60,000 nucleotides of DNA, taken from contig CM055096.1 of the NCBI GenBank assembly GCA_029204225.1, positions 61,920,957-61,980,956 of the forward strand, written 5' to 3'. The notes below the pieces were generated by a model. The model saw only the letters and a list, made by a program, of their open reading frames with translations. It searched no databases and was not told where the DNA came from. The stretch is from Diphasiastrum complanatum. Taxonomy: Eukaryota; Streptophyta; Lycopodiopsida; Lycopodiales; Lycopodiaceae. The translations under genes and the position numbers were made by a program. Shown piece after piece: positions 41,776 to 53,030 of the stretch (the first letter of the stretch is position 1; every line of letters begins with the position of its first letter).

Positions 41776-42681
41776 ATCACACCATTTGAAGCTCTATTTG
41801 GGGAGAAGCCCAATCTCAAGGATCTCAAAGTTTTTGGATCCACTTGCTATGTACACCAATCCTTGGATAAGAGAAGGAAGGATCAGAATAGCAAAGGTTA
41901 TAGAGTCTTCAATCCCATCACTAGCAAGGTGATAGCGAGTAGGGATGTTATTTTCTATGAAGGACATGCTTGTGATTTGGATGATAATGCTACTAACCAT
42001 CTTGATGCCAAGGATCATGCTAGGATGGAGGAGGAGCTTCCAATTGAAGAAGAACTTGAGGATCCACCTCAAGATGCAAGAACTCCAAAAACTCCAAGAA
42101 GATCTACAAGGGCAAGATTCGAGCCATTCAGACTCACCTATGATGGTCAAGGTGATCAAAGGGAAGGCTCATCATCTTTCACATCTTACACCTTTCTTTC
42201 TTCAATGTTAGATGAGCCAACATGCTATGAAGATGCTTGTAAGTCTAAAAGTTGGATGGATGCTATGCAAGTAGAGTATGATGCTCTTATTGAGAATCAT
42301 ACTTGGGATCTTGTGGATCTTCCTCAAGGGAAGAAACCTCCTGATTGCAAGTGGGTGTTTAGGTTGAAGTATAATCAAGATGGATTAATAAGCAAGCATA
42401 AAGCTAGGCTTGTTGCCAAAGGTTTTTTACAGACCAAAGGCATTGATTATGATGAGACTTTTGCTCCTGTGGCTAAGCTTGTTACTATCAGGTTGATCAT
42501 TAGTCTTGCTACAACCTTCAATTGGGAGCTATTCCAACTTGACTTCACAAATGCATTCCTCAATGATTATTTGGAGGAAGAGATCTACATGAGGCAACCC
42601 GAGGGCTTCATCAAGGCAAAGCATGAAGGAAAGGTGTCTTTTCTGAAGAAGAGCCTTTATGGGCTCAAGCAAGCACCTTGA
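41776..42681 (+). pseudogene. copia integrase tail, linker, reverse transcriptase
   Basis: ITPFEALFGEKPNLKDLK and VFGSTCYVH (usual G-C becomes G-S), then after a frameshift frame 41863-42681: YRVFNPITSKVIASRDVIFY, linker RRSTRARFEPFRLTYDG, fingers CKWVFRLKYNQDGLISKHKAR, motif A QLDFTNAFLND (Asp intact) and YGLKQAP, then TGA where Arg is expected (CGA to TGA). Confidence 0.9.
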
Positions 42682-43402
42682 GCATGGTACTCTAGGCTAA
42701 ACTCTTTTCTCATTTCCATCAATTTTGTAATGAGTGCCTATGATCCATCATTGTATATAAGTTTTGGCATGATCATTATTCTTGTTTTGTATGTAGATGA
42801 CATTATCTTGAGTGGTAAAGATCTAGATGGAATTAGAGATGTAAAAATTGCTTTAGCAAAAGAGTTTAAGGTGGTAGATCTTGGCCTATTAAGCTTCATT
42901 CTTGGAATAGATGTTATTAGAGGATGTGATTTTAGCTTCATTTGTTAATCTAAATATGCTACATACATCCTAGATAGATTTGGAATGAAGAATTGTAAAG
43001 GCATTGAGACACCAATGGAGCAACATGTAAAAGCATCTATTGGTTGTGATGAAGCATCCTTTGAGGACATCACATTTATAGAAGGCTTATTGGCTCCTTG
43101 ATCTATTTAACTATAACTAGACCTAATCTTAGTTATAGTGTTGGAAAGTCAAGCCAATTCATGCAAAGTCCTCTAGTTTTACATTGGAAGATGGCCAAAA
43201 GAGTTCTTAGATACATTTCATCCACTAAGAATTTTGGCATTTTGTATAGAGGAACTAATCTTGGCTTAAGAGCCTATAGTGACTTGGATTTTGCAGGTGA
43301 CAAAGTGGATAGAAGATCAACAAGTGCCTTTGCCACCTTTCTATGTGATGGAGTAGTATCATGGCTTTCCAAAAAGCAAGATATCATCTCCCTATCTTCC
43401 AT
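42682..43402 (+). pseudogene. copia reverse transcriptase tail and RNase H start
   Basis: AWYSRLNSFLISINF, LVLYVDDIILSGKD (YVDD intact), LGLLSFILGIDVIRGCDF, stop at 42946, then SKYATYILDRFGMKNC, a frameshift near 43078, and 43098 on: TRPNLSYSVGKSSQ, YSDLDFAGDKVDRRST (first RNase H Asp), WLSKKQDIISLSS. It stops at about 43402 before the Glu box. Confidence 0.9.
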
Positions 43403-43653
43403 GAGGCACAAGAAGACACCTCCTTCAAGAGGTCATTACATACATTCAATTTTATGCAATGTAGAGCTAATCTTACTCTCTTCTTGTATTTGGTTTGTTC
43501 TTGGGGAGCTTGAGGCTCCTCCTCAACTCCTATAACTATGTCAAAGAGATTATGGATTACTAGGAGTGATTCCATTCCCACTTTCCAAATGGAATAATTT
43601 GTGGAAGTGAGTCTCTCATTTGATTCCAACAAATATCCACCCATGGATGACAT
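43403..43653 (-). pseudogene. copia gag head, minus strand
   Basis: The minus frame starts at ATG 43653 region (MSSMGGYLLESNERL, STNYSIWKVGMESLL, EEEPQAPQEQTKYKKRVRLA) and is the gag N-terminus. It ends at the junction at about 43402. Closely similar to the plus gag at 46200. It follows the leader, primer site and LTR to its right. Confidence 0.85.
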
Positions 43654-44234
43654 TGTAGAATAAATACTCTTCTAAAATCACAAAGATTTCTGGATTTTTA
43701 AAGATCTATGATAGGCCTAAAGCTCACAAAATTGCCTATAGCCTTGTCTCTATCAAACTAGCACACAAGCTTGAATGATACACAAAGATCTTGACAAAAA
43801 TTCCTAGCCTTCACTCTCACAAAAAAAATTTGCTTTATACTTTTCTTAGAGGTTTTACTTCAACTAAGGATCTAAACAAATCAGCCTCTTACATTTGATC
43901 TTAAAATCCGACAAGAAATGCTTTAATGATTCAAAACTCTATTTGGTCATAAGCATTAGCTAGATTGAATTTAGATCAATACTATACTTCAAAAAGCACT
44001 AAAAATGAGCTAGAATTGAGATTATAGGACCAAAAACACTAAGTAACTTGAAATGAAAGTTGTTATACAATTTCACACGTGTGAAAAGTACATACACAGC
44101 CTCCAAGTTGATTTGATCCAAATAGAAACAAGCTATCACTCTAGATGAACTCGCCCTCACTAGTATTGGCCAAAGACAAATTTTGCCAATGATCTTTGCA
44201 AGTTTTATGGTTCAATTGATCACTCTCTTACTTA
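43654..44234 (-). other. leader between gag and primer site
   Basis: About 580 bp with no coding frame, containing the 14-bp palindrome TTCACACGTGTGAA at 44072-44085. Same arrangement as the 46-kb element. Confidence 0.6.
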
Positions 44235-44246
44235 GCTCTGATACCA
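44235..44246 (-). other. primer-binding site
   Basis: The minus strand reads TGGTATCAGAGC directly beside the LTR that starts at 44247. Confidence 0.93.
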
Positions 44247-45101
44247 TGATAAAATTTTGGTTTTTAGGACAATAATGATTGTACTTAACAATCATAGAGA
44301 GTTATTGGTTGCTTAATCAATGGATCTATCATTACACATTAGATCTTGATCTAGATTCACTACACTTAGATTTAAGCAAGAACAATGGATCAACACATCA
44401 TAAATTAGTGAGAGCGGCCTCACACGTGTGCAGTACTGTCCACAGTACAGCCTGCACTTGAAATAGTAGTACTATAGTTCTTGATAGCAATCATTCATAG
44501 AAATCACAATTCTAATGACTAGAAATCTCACAAAAGTGTAGAATGCAAAAGTCTCATCAATCTCATTAGCAAAATGATGATCACATTATGGATCAAGTAC
44601 ATCCACGAGTCTGGTACAGTCCAGTAGGTCTTCACACATGTGAAGAGTGCCACATCACTCAAATCTATCCATTTGATCCATCCTTGATCCTTATCCAAAG
44701 TTGACCTTCTAGAATATGGCTAAAATCCAAAGAGCTAGTCTCCTAGAATATAGGAATATTCCTACAAAATAGGATCTAAGAAAAATAGTCAACTCTTATC
44801 TTCTAGAACTCTATACACATGTGTAAACATCCACTTGCCATGTGGGAGCATTTACTCATGAACATGCAAGGAAAAGCTAATTTCTAGGTGACTAGTCAAC
44901 TTGACCAAAAACTAGTCATATCATGTTCACACTAACTAGATTGATACAAAATCAAATTAGATATATACAATTATGAAAAGTACTTTCTTTCACATGTGGA
45001 AACAGGCTACACACATGTGAAATCAGATCATCAACATTGTTCTAATGATTGATCTTTATTTACAATAAACAATGTCAAGTGAGAAGTGACAATTTTCAAC
45101 A
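44247..45101 (-). repeat. LTR, family 1 (5' LTR of a minus copia)
   Basis: 855 bp, TGATAAAATTTTGG to AATTTTCAACA, alignable along its length with 6534-7384. Contains CACACGTGTG at 44421-44430, TTCACACATGTGAAG near 44632, ACACATGTGTAA near 44816, TTTCACATGTGG near 44990 and CACACATGTGAAATC near 45011, in the same order and spacing as family 1 elsewhere. Confidence 0.9.
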
Positions 45102-45522
45102 TAATGCACATGATGAATGATCTCAAATGCTTTGATGTCTGATTGTTGTCTGTTTGTAATCAGCTATTTATTCTTCATTGCTTGCTGGTTCATCTTGTCG
45201 AATGTTTAAACAATTAAACGTAGCTCAGTTGTGTCTGTCTACACTCTGGAGGATTGTAGATCTGTTCTGATAGCAGGTAGGCAGACAATAGCTGACATAC
45301 AGAATCAAATTCCATCCGGGTTTCTCAATAGTATTCAGAGCGACTTTGTGTCGCAATACATGCAGTTTTTAAGTGTTTAAATATACACAAACATGCTATT
45401 CTTTGAGGTCATGAATTGGTAACAAGTTGTAAAAGAAGAATGTTTTATTTAGTAGATACATTCGTATGTTAATATTTTATTGGTAATTTGGTATCTAAAT
45501 TGTTGCTATGATGCTTTTGTTA
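45102..45522. other. spacer between two LTRs
   Basis: No coding frame or known repeat seen; AT-rich towards the right. Confidence 0.4.
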
Positions 45523-45854
45523 TCTGGATGACTAGGCACTCTTCACACGTGTGAAGGCTTGTTGGACACAGTACACAGCTCGTGGATGTACTTGATCTAT
45601 AAAGGGATCAACTAAATCAATAACAAGTTGATGTGACATTGGCAAATGCTAGTTTTGTTGTGATTTCCACATTTGTCCTGAGTTTTTATGATTGAAATGC
45701 ATTTGTAAGCTAATGTACTTTACTCTCTGTAAACAGTTTGTATTGGTACTGTCTTCCACACGTGTGAGCTTGATAGATCTTTGGATTAAGCAACCAATAG
45801 CTCTTAATGATTGATAGTACAATCACATGTGTCCTTTTTCTTTGAAAATTGACA
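45523..45854 (+). repeat. truncated LTR, family 1 (plus orientation)
   Basis: Reverse complement of the left 415 bp of 6534-7384, ending GAAAATTGACA at 45854. The upstream part of the LTR is missing. Contains the 16-bp perfect palindrome CTTCACACGTGTGAAG (45541-45556) and CACACGTGTG at 45757-45766. Confidence 0.9.
45541..45556. promoter_or_regulatory. 16-bp perfect palindrome with G-box core
   Basis: CTTCACACGTGTGAAG is self-complementary. CACGTG at the centre is the G-box bound by plant bZIP and bHLH factors. It is the longest member of the recurrent palindrome set. Confidence 0.5.
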
Positions 45855-45866
45855 TGGTATCAGAGG
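45855..45866 (+). other. primer-binding site
   Basis: TGGTATCAGAGG directly follows the LTR end (last base differs from the usual C). Confidence 0.92.
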
Positions 45867-46199
45867 AAGTCTAAGAGTGATCTAAATGATTAATAGTACT
45901 TGTGAAATCATTGACAATTTGTTGTTTTTGAGTTCTAATTGAGAGGGTGAGTTCAACGAGAGAGGTATCATCATTGTTTTTGGTAAAGATCGATTTGTGG
46001 GCTACTAAAGTACTATCCACACATGTGAAACCATACAACAACCTTCAAATTAACTTCCATTAGTGTTTTTGATCCAAAAACGTGCATATTAGTCCAAAAT
46101 TCAAGGTTTTTAATTAGAAGCTTTCTGAAAGCTAGAAATATATCATTAGATCACAATTTATCAAGAGATCTTTGTGTATCTCATAGGCTTTCATTCACA

Positions 46200-47352
46200 A
46201 TGACATCCACGGGTGGATATATGTTAGAATTTAGTGAGAAACTAATAGAAAGTAAGAATGGAATCACTACTAGTGGTTCATGATCTCTTTGATATTGTCT
46301 TAGGAGTCGAGGAAGAGCCTGAAGCTCCCCAAGAACAACTAAAATATAAGAAGAGGGTTAGATTAGCTCTACATTGCTTGAATGTTTCTCACACACGATA
46401 CCTTCCTCCTCTCTTCTCATCTCTCTTTCTCCAACAACAAAGCCTGAGGGGAAGTGCAGAAAATGGACAAGAGTATGCCCTTAGGATAAAGTCCTTGAAC
46501 AAAGAATTGGGATCTATAGGAGAGAAGATCCAAGACAATGAACTAGTACAAGTAATTTTGAATGGATTAGGAGATGAGTTCTCTAATCTAGATCAATCTT
46601 TTGCTATTCAAGACCAACTTCCATCAATTTAAGAATTGCATAATGTTCTTGTGGCCAAGGAGAGTCTACACCTCAAGATGATCATGCTAATCTTGTTCAA
46701 AGTTTTGCTATTCAAAAGACTTTGCCAAGTATTGTGGATTTGCAAGAGATCTTGGTGAATGAGGAGTTTAAGCTTCAATCAAGAGGAGGTGGATCTACAT
46801 CGACATCTCATTATGAAGAGGAGACTATGTCCATCAAAGACAAGTGGTCAAAAGGACAAAATCAAGGTGAGACTTTTTCTTTTGGCAAAAAAAAAAGATA
46901 AGTCTAAGTTGAAATGCTTTTATTGTGCAATCAAAGGGCATTTTGCAAATGAAAGTTTGAAGAAGGAAAGAGATGAAGGTAGCAAGCAAGTCAACTTTAC
47001 TACTAATGAGGATCTAGGTGGTGGTGATTCTCTTTTGATGTGTTCTTCAAGTCTAATATCAAGTGAAGGTGACAAAGATTTATGGTGGATTGATAGTGGA
47101 GCTTGTTCACACATGACTAGTCACAAGGAGTTCTTTACTTCTTTGGTCACTTATGATGGAGCCAAGAAAGCAATTCACATGGCCAATGGTAGTGAGTGTG
47201 TGATTGAAGCTATTGGTTCAATTCCTATTTGTCTTTCTACTAATAGGAAAGCAAGACTTGATGGTGTTACTTTAAATTCCTTCACTTTCAAAGAATTTGC
47301 TAAGTGTTGGTCAAATGATAGAGAAAGGATGCATGGTAAATTTTGGTGGTGA
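46200..47352 (+). pseudogene. copia gag, knuckle and protease, broken
   Basis: ATG at 46200 (MTSTGGYMLEFSEKL) then a frameshift. Frame 46258-46632: MESLLVVHDLFDIVLG, QYALRIKSLNKELGSIGEK-like and GLGDEFSNLDQSFAIQ. A second partial copy of the gag C-part follows (LVQSFAIQKTLPSIVDLQEI), suggesting an internal duplication or recombination. Frame 46759-47352: CFYCAIKGHFANES, with the last Cys of the knuckle changed to Ser, then WWIDSGACSHMT, an intact D-S-G. Confidence 0.85.
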
Positions 47353-49755
47353 TGCTTGATTCATTACAAAGGAAGAAATCTTGGTTGCTAGGGGCAATAG
47401 ACAAGGTAGAGTTTTCAAGCTTGATGCTTTTGTTATGGCTAACAAAGGATGGAATGGAAAAGGAGATTGGTCTCAACTTTCCAAGGTTCCCGTTTAGCAT
47501 CAATAAGATTTGTGGATCTTATGCGAAGTCTAAAAAGCTTCCTTATGCTAGATCTAGGTCAAGATCTAATATGCTTCTTGGAAATGTTCATCTTTGTGCT
47601 AACTTGGCTAGTTATGAGGATAATGATGATTCTTCAATGGGGGACTTCATATCAAGTGCAAGCATGCAAAAGCTAAGAAAAGAGCTAACTTCATCAATGG
47701 AGGTGAAGGTTCTTCCTTGGAAAAGGTTGTTGCTAATGATTTATTTGATCATATGGAGAAAGATGTTCCTAGATGCATGCATGAAGGAGGTGGTTCTTCT
47801 ACATTTTTTTTGATGATTCCAAGAAAGTCAGTTTTCCAGCAAGTGGAGTCACATGTCTTCATAAAGAGAGTAGATCAAATGGTTATATCAAGAGAATTGG
47901 TGAGGGAGATAGTCACAAGTCAAGAAGAAGAGAAGTATGTGAAGAATTCAAAGTAGGATGTACTTTGAATGATGTCATTGTGAATGATAGTAAGGAAGAA
48001 TCATTATCATATGAGTCATTACCTTAAACATTGAGTAGAAGTTCTTGTTTAAAAGAAAAGAGTACTTCAATAATCCTTATGTTGAAGGTGCTAATCATTT
48101 TTTTCATGGCTTCTAATGTCTTTGAGATTTCTACTTCTTATCGTGCAATCATTAAGAGGGAGTCTTATGAAGGAAAGAGCAATGGAAGGTTGGTTCTTGG
48201 GAAGAAGGCATGGATCTCACATCTCTTCAACAACTCAAATGATTCTATGATTGTGAATTGATCACTCATGATCGAGATGGCAAAAGGTTGGTTGGAGAAG
48301 ACTACATGAAGCAAATCGAGAGGCAATTTCTTCAAGGCAAGGGTAATATCATTGGTGAGCTTATTGAAGTTTGTTATGGACTCTAGAGGGCTGGGTTTAT
48401 AAGGTCTGATAATTATCTTCACCTACTCTACTTCACGTAGGATGGAAATTTTGGAATCTATCTTTTGCTTTATGATGGTGGCATTGGTGACATTGTTTTC
48501 ACTAACCTTTGTGGAAATTCAAGATCAAGCATTGATGAGATCTTGTTGGATCTAGATTGTATGTTTAAGAGAGAGTATTTCCAGAGGTTCAGGTTTGAAT
48601 ATATTCATATGTTTGATATCTTTGATGATCAAGAGAAAGATAAGCAAGTGAAAGCGACTCACTTTGCTTTACTCAAATGTTTTGGAGAATCTTCTTGTGT
48701 AGATGATGCTATGCAAGTGGATATTGGTTCTCATGGTTTTCATGCTGGAAAATCAAGTAATGGATGTGAAAAAAAAGTTTGTTAAATAACTTTGATGGTC
48801 AAGAGGAAGATCAAGAGGTTGGTCTCAAAGGACTTCAACAACACAAAAGGAAAGGTGGCAATCCGGAGCTAGTCAAGAGCATCAAAGGAGGGATCATTTG
48901 GCAAAGATGTTATGGGTCTATTTTTGTAAGAGTCTTTACAATCAAGTAAGGTCAAAGGAGCAGCAAGGAAGTGTTGTTCAATTTTACTTTACTTCTTTTA
49001 TCTCATGTTTGAGCTATTTCATGTGGATTTGTGCAAATTGTCAAGATATGGTAAAACTAGCTACTTTTGTTTGCATCATTTTGATGATGGAGGGTTACTA
49101 GCATTATTGGCTGATTTTGCTGATGGAAATGAAGCTAATGGAGGTTCATAATATCACTCATCCATGCCTAAGTTCTCAAGTGGTGAGTTAATTGGTGCCA
49201 ATACTTGGAGATTGTCATTTTTTGGTGAATTCATGGTCATTTTCTTGTGTCAAGTAGATCTTGAAGATGGACTAGTGCAACCTACTGGTTTATGAAGCAT
49301 GTGGTGATGGATTTTCATCATTCATGTACTCACCTACTCATGGATTCCCAAGGTTTGATGGTTTCTTGTGGCAAGGTGGAGATGGAGGCTCATTCATGGA
49401 GTTTTATGGTGGAAACATATCAAGAAAGGACAAAGTTGGAGGAGACAAGCAAGCAAATGGTCATCACTCACATTTATTTTTTGGTTGCTATAATTTTTTA
49501 GAGAATTCAAAGTTTGAAACATAGAGGAATCATTTCATTCACATTCTATTTGGTTCTTCATTTCTAGTTATATCTTGATGTGTAAAATTGATGTAAGAAA
49601 TAGTGAAGCATCCAATTTGGACACTATTCTCTATATCAATTATGAAAGATACTTTAGAACATTAGAAAGGAGATCTATACTTAGGATGGATATCATTCTA
49701 AAGTTGGATTAAAGTAGTATGATTAAAACTATGCCAAAACTAGTTGAAGAGGGAG
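47353..49755 (+). pseudogene. heavily decayed internal region of LTR element
   Basis: Only traces are readable: KSKKLPYARSRSRS resembles the GAG_pre/integrase boundary, and the last 50 bp before the LTR (MIKTMPKLVEEGV) resemble an RNase H end. No integrase or reverse transcriptase catalytic box can be read. The piece begins with family 1 signals and ends with a family 2 LTR, so it is a join of two elements or a rearranged non-autonomous one. Confidence 0.6.
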
Positions 49756-50382
49756 TGTGAGAGATTTCAACAACTTTCGTCATATTTTGGTAAATTGTCA
49801 ATTGAGGCCAAAACTCATGTTAGACCTAGAGATAAACTTTTTGAAGTTATATTAGTTTAAAATATATTCAATAAACACTTTTTGAAAGTGTAGGAAAGTT
49901 GATAGTCGAGTTTGAGAGAGATTCAAATTTGAACTTTGGGTACTTTGAATCTAGACCCAAAAATAGTAGGGTTAGCATTTTGGAAGGAAAGCCAAGTGGC
50001 CAAATAGGGTTTGGACCTGTTATAAAAGGAGAAAACTCATGGAGAGATTTCTCTCATTTCATCATTATACATGGTTCTCTTTGGGTTCTACTACTCATTG
50101 GTGCACTTCCTTGATGATATCTTGCAATCTTGTGTGTAGAACGTTCATATTTTGCTATTTTTGGTTTCACACATGTGAAATACAGTAGGGTAATGTAATT
50201 GTATGGAGAGCAGCTATATGTTATCGTTTGGCTCATGTTTGATCAGTATCTCTTAGAGTTTGCATCTCATTTTGTATGTAGATGCTGTTTTTTCTACATT
50301 GGCAGGATTGTTGGTTTGCTCCTTATTGTAACCAAAGGTCAAGGACATGGATTGGATCTTGAATGATCTGAAATCCTTCACA
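49756..50382 (+). repeat. LTR, family 2 (3' LTR, plus orientation)
   Basis: 627 bp, TGTGAGAGATTTC to AAATCCTTCACA, preceded by the purine tract GAAGAGGGAG. Reverse-complement relative of 16158-16771. Contains TTTCACACATGTGAAA at about 50165. Confidence 0.9.
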
Positions 50383-51218
50383 AGATCTCGGTAGTCTAGT
50401 TAGATTCACAAATTATGTCCTTCTTAACAACATTTTGAATCAGCATTCTAATGTGCTAATGCATTTTGTCTCTTAATTGATGTCTTATGTGTTGAACTTT
50501 TTGCAGTCACCCCAACAAAATTATTCATTCAGATGTGGGTGGTACACTTTGTATAATGTAAAGCTATTTTTTGAGTGGTTCATCCTTCAACAGGATGTTG
50601 ATATTTCAAAGGTAATTTATTCTTGGTTTTGGAATCATGATTAGTTTTTCTATTCTATAAATTTTTCTAACCGTAACTAATTTGTGAATATTCAATCTTG
50701 TAGTTTAAACTTCTTGAATACACATCAAGCCAAGTGTACAAATTTAGGCAAGAAATTATCTGAACATACTAATGAGGGAAAGGCTTCAGCCACCCATTGT
50801 TGATGATGTTGTTCAGGATGATGTTATCATACTAAATAAAGACTATAAATATATAGATAGCATAGAACACATGTATAGAATTGATAGGAAAATATACATC
50901 GATATATCAAATGTTGTCCCATTTTATGAATTTGGGAACCCAAAATACATGTATTGATGCCCAACTTGAGATTTCATTTATTGAATAAAAGAGTCTATAT
51001 ACAGATTTTTACTGAACTTTATTTGAAGCTATTGTTCTTCCACAATGGTGATTTTTGTAGGTAGGTCTTTGCAGCACGTTATCAGCTCCTGTCTTTTTCG
51101 CAACTATGACAAGGCAAATATTAGTGAATGTGCCATTGCAAAGTATGTCATTTTCCATTATTTTGTACTATTTTAAAATGGCAATAAACATAGAATACTT
51201 ACGAGTCTTTCGTTGATG
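50383..51218. other. AT-rich stretch with short frames
   Basis: A 61-residue plus frame (50772-50957) has no recognisable domain and is probably chance. Nothing else supported. Confidence 0.4.
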
Positions 51219-51332
51219 ATGAATCTGAAATAAGTTGGTAGATTGGTTTGTAATAACATGAGCTCTGTTCTGATATGAATCTGAAATAAGTTGGTAGATT
51301 GGTTTGTAATAGCATGAGCTCTGTTCTAATAA
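51219..51332 (+). repeat. 56-bp tandem duplication
   Basis: TGAATCTGAAATAAGTTGGT and the following 36 bp are repeated once, almost unchanged. Confidence 0.9.
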
Positions 51333-52005
51333 AATCATGTGTCCAATGCTTTTCCACCTCAACCATAATCAAATATTCTTCATTGTAGATAATGTTTATC
51401 TCCATTCAGTTTGTGTGACCATCTAGTTCGAAGTCTTGATCTAGTGGTAGCCATGTACCATCAATTTTCTTGTATCTCTGATAGCTAAATGTGAGACTGG
51501 AGATTTTTTTTTTTGATATAATAACCGAAGATCATTGACGACTTTTTTATCCTGCATTCTATATCATTATTTGTTTTACTATCCCAGCCTTGATCCATGA
51601 GATCTGACAAAGTCTCATCTGATAAATCCTTGCAAACAAATAAAGTTGGTGTCCTTCAAACACTAGCACTTGAGAAAAAATCATTATATGCAATGAGATA
51701 AACCAACTAAGGTGAACAATTTTCGACCCCGTACTTATCTTCATGGCATTTCAAACATCATAAGGATCCAAAAACAATACTGTCAGGAGTAGGCCACTCA
51801 TCACTCTGAAAACTAGGCAACGGAATTGCTTTGAGCTTGCCAAAACCTCCATCCATTTGTGGTATATATGAAGATTCATAAATATATATACCACTATCTG
51901 CAAGTTCCTTTGGACTTCTTCCTCTTTATTGCAGCTTTCCAACATCAGAATGAATCACATCCAATAGTCCTACAAGTGATTGTGCTGGCTCCCATTTACT
52001 TATGC

Positions 52006-52128
52006 ATGATGGATATAAATCTGAAAGAAAAAAACTGTTATATAATTTAAATTGTAATCTGAAGAGCATCAATCAAAAAACACCTATGATTGCAATAGAG
52101 TGCATACGTTTTGATATACTTACAATTA
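52006..52128 (-). other. likely intron in the unidentified gene
   Basis: On the minus strand, GTAAGTATATC follows the codons for RKCN, and TTTTTTTCTTTCAG precedes a frame-consistent exon starting ATTTATATCC. Joining leaves the reading frame open across the boundary. Confidence 0.5.
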
Positions 52129-52356
52129 CATTTTCGATGACCATGAGGATTGATATCTTGTACTTTTATTTCTGAATGCATATATACACGTTGTACTAAA
52201 ACTTTTGATATCGAGTGACCTCCAGGAGTAGTCTTAAACTCCAGAATTTTTGCTTTCCAATAAGATTTGTATGTCATTTTTGCCCTTTTCTTCTGTCGAA
52301 AATTGTCATTTGATGATGGATGCAACAATACCCATGAATTTTTCATATATTTTGTT

Positions 52357-52868
52357 GGCTAAAAGCATGGTTTGGTGGTACAAAAAAAGGACCCATTTTT
52401 CATTGTACCTTTTGGTACATTTCACTTTTTGAGGGTTTTATTACTCATAATTGTTTTGAGTCCACATTAAAAATGACATAACTTTTAAGTGTTAAGTCAA
52501 TTACGGCGGAGTTTGGTGTGTTAGAAAGCGCTTGATGAGCGTTTTCCAATGATATGTTATATGACATACTTTCAAGCTACAGTTAAAAAGTTATGGCAAA
52601 TCAAAAGTATGGGGATTCTATTAATCATAATTTTTTGAGTCCACATTAAAAATGACATAACTTTTTAGTGGTAAGTCCAATTTTAACGGAGTTTCAAGAG
52701 ATAGAAAGTGCTTGACAAGCGCTTTCCAATGATATGTTACATGACATACTATTGCAAGTCAAAAGTATTAGCTAAAAATAGTATATAATAATACAAAAGT
52801 GCATTTCTGCCCAAAAATGGTAGTGTCCTTGAAAGTCCATGTTGTACCACCAAACCATGCTTTTAGCC
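52357..52868. mobile_element. 512-bp inverted-repeat element (MITE-like)
   Basis: Perfect 25-bp terminal inverted repeats, starting GGCTAAAAGCATGG at the left and the complement ending CCATGCTTTTAGCC at the right. TGTT flanks both sides (52353-52356 and 52869-52872), most simply a 4-bp target duplication, though GGC ambiguity allows other readings. No coding frame. Two diverged internal direct repeats of about 180 bp (each with GAGTCCACATTAAAAATGAC and CGCTTTCCAATGATATGTTA-like text) fill the middle. Insertion is inside an exon of the gene fragment; removing it with one TGTT restores the frame. Confidence 0.85.
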
Positions 52869-53018
52869 TGTTGGCTTCCAATTATCAGCGTCATCTTTCT
52901 CTACATATGCAAAGAGCTCGATTTTTTAGTAGAAGTCAATCTAGCATGCTCTAGCCTTGATATCTCCTCCAAATCCTTGATAGATGTGATTGCTTTCTTC
53001 ATAACCTGAAACACAAGA

Positions 53019-53030
53019 GCTCTGATACCA
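53019..53030 (-). other. primer-binding site
   Basis: The minus strand reads TGGTATCAGAGC next to the LTR piece starting at 53031. What follows it on the minus strand is the unidentified gene, not gag. Confidence 0.9.

Larger units (their letters stand above)
40256..43402 (+). mobile_element. Ty1/copia fragment, plus strand (element B relative)
   Basis: Gag C-half to RNase H in one orientation, with at least five stops or frameshifts. No LTR on either side. The right end is cut inside RNase H at about 43402, where a minus-strand gag head begins. Integrase and reverse transcriptase are close to those of the element at 3059-4945. Confidence 0.9.
51333..53010 (-). pseudogene. fragment of an unidentified intron-containing gene
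   Basis: Not copia and not recognised with confidence. Minus-strand segments, in order: IELFAYVEKDDADNWKP, then (after an inserted 512-bp element) TKYMKNSWVLLHPSSNDN, YKSYWKAKILEFKTTPGGHS, KVLVQRVYMHSEI, then an intron of about 120 bp (GTAAGT...TTCTTTCAG) and LYPSCISKWEPAQSLVGL, ADSGIYIYESSYIPQMDGG, LPSFQSDEWPTPDSIVFG, CHEDKYGVENCSPEL, LFVCKDLSDETLSDLMDQG. Two or three stops and frameshifts. The W-V-L-L-H-P...Y-W-K-A-K-I-L-E pattern faintly recalls a BAH domain (chromatin readers), a guess. An LTR primer site abuts its upstream end. Confidence 0.5.

Noticed and set aside
50772-50957. 61-residue plus frame
   Set aside because: Short, no recognisable domain, no relative in the window; probably chance.
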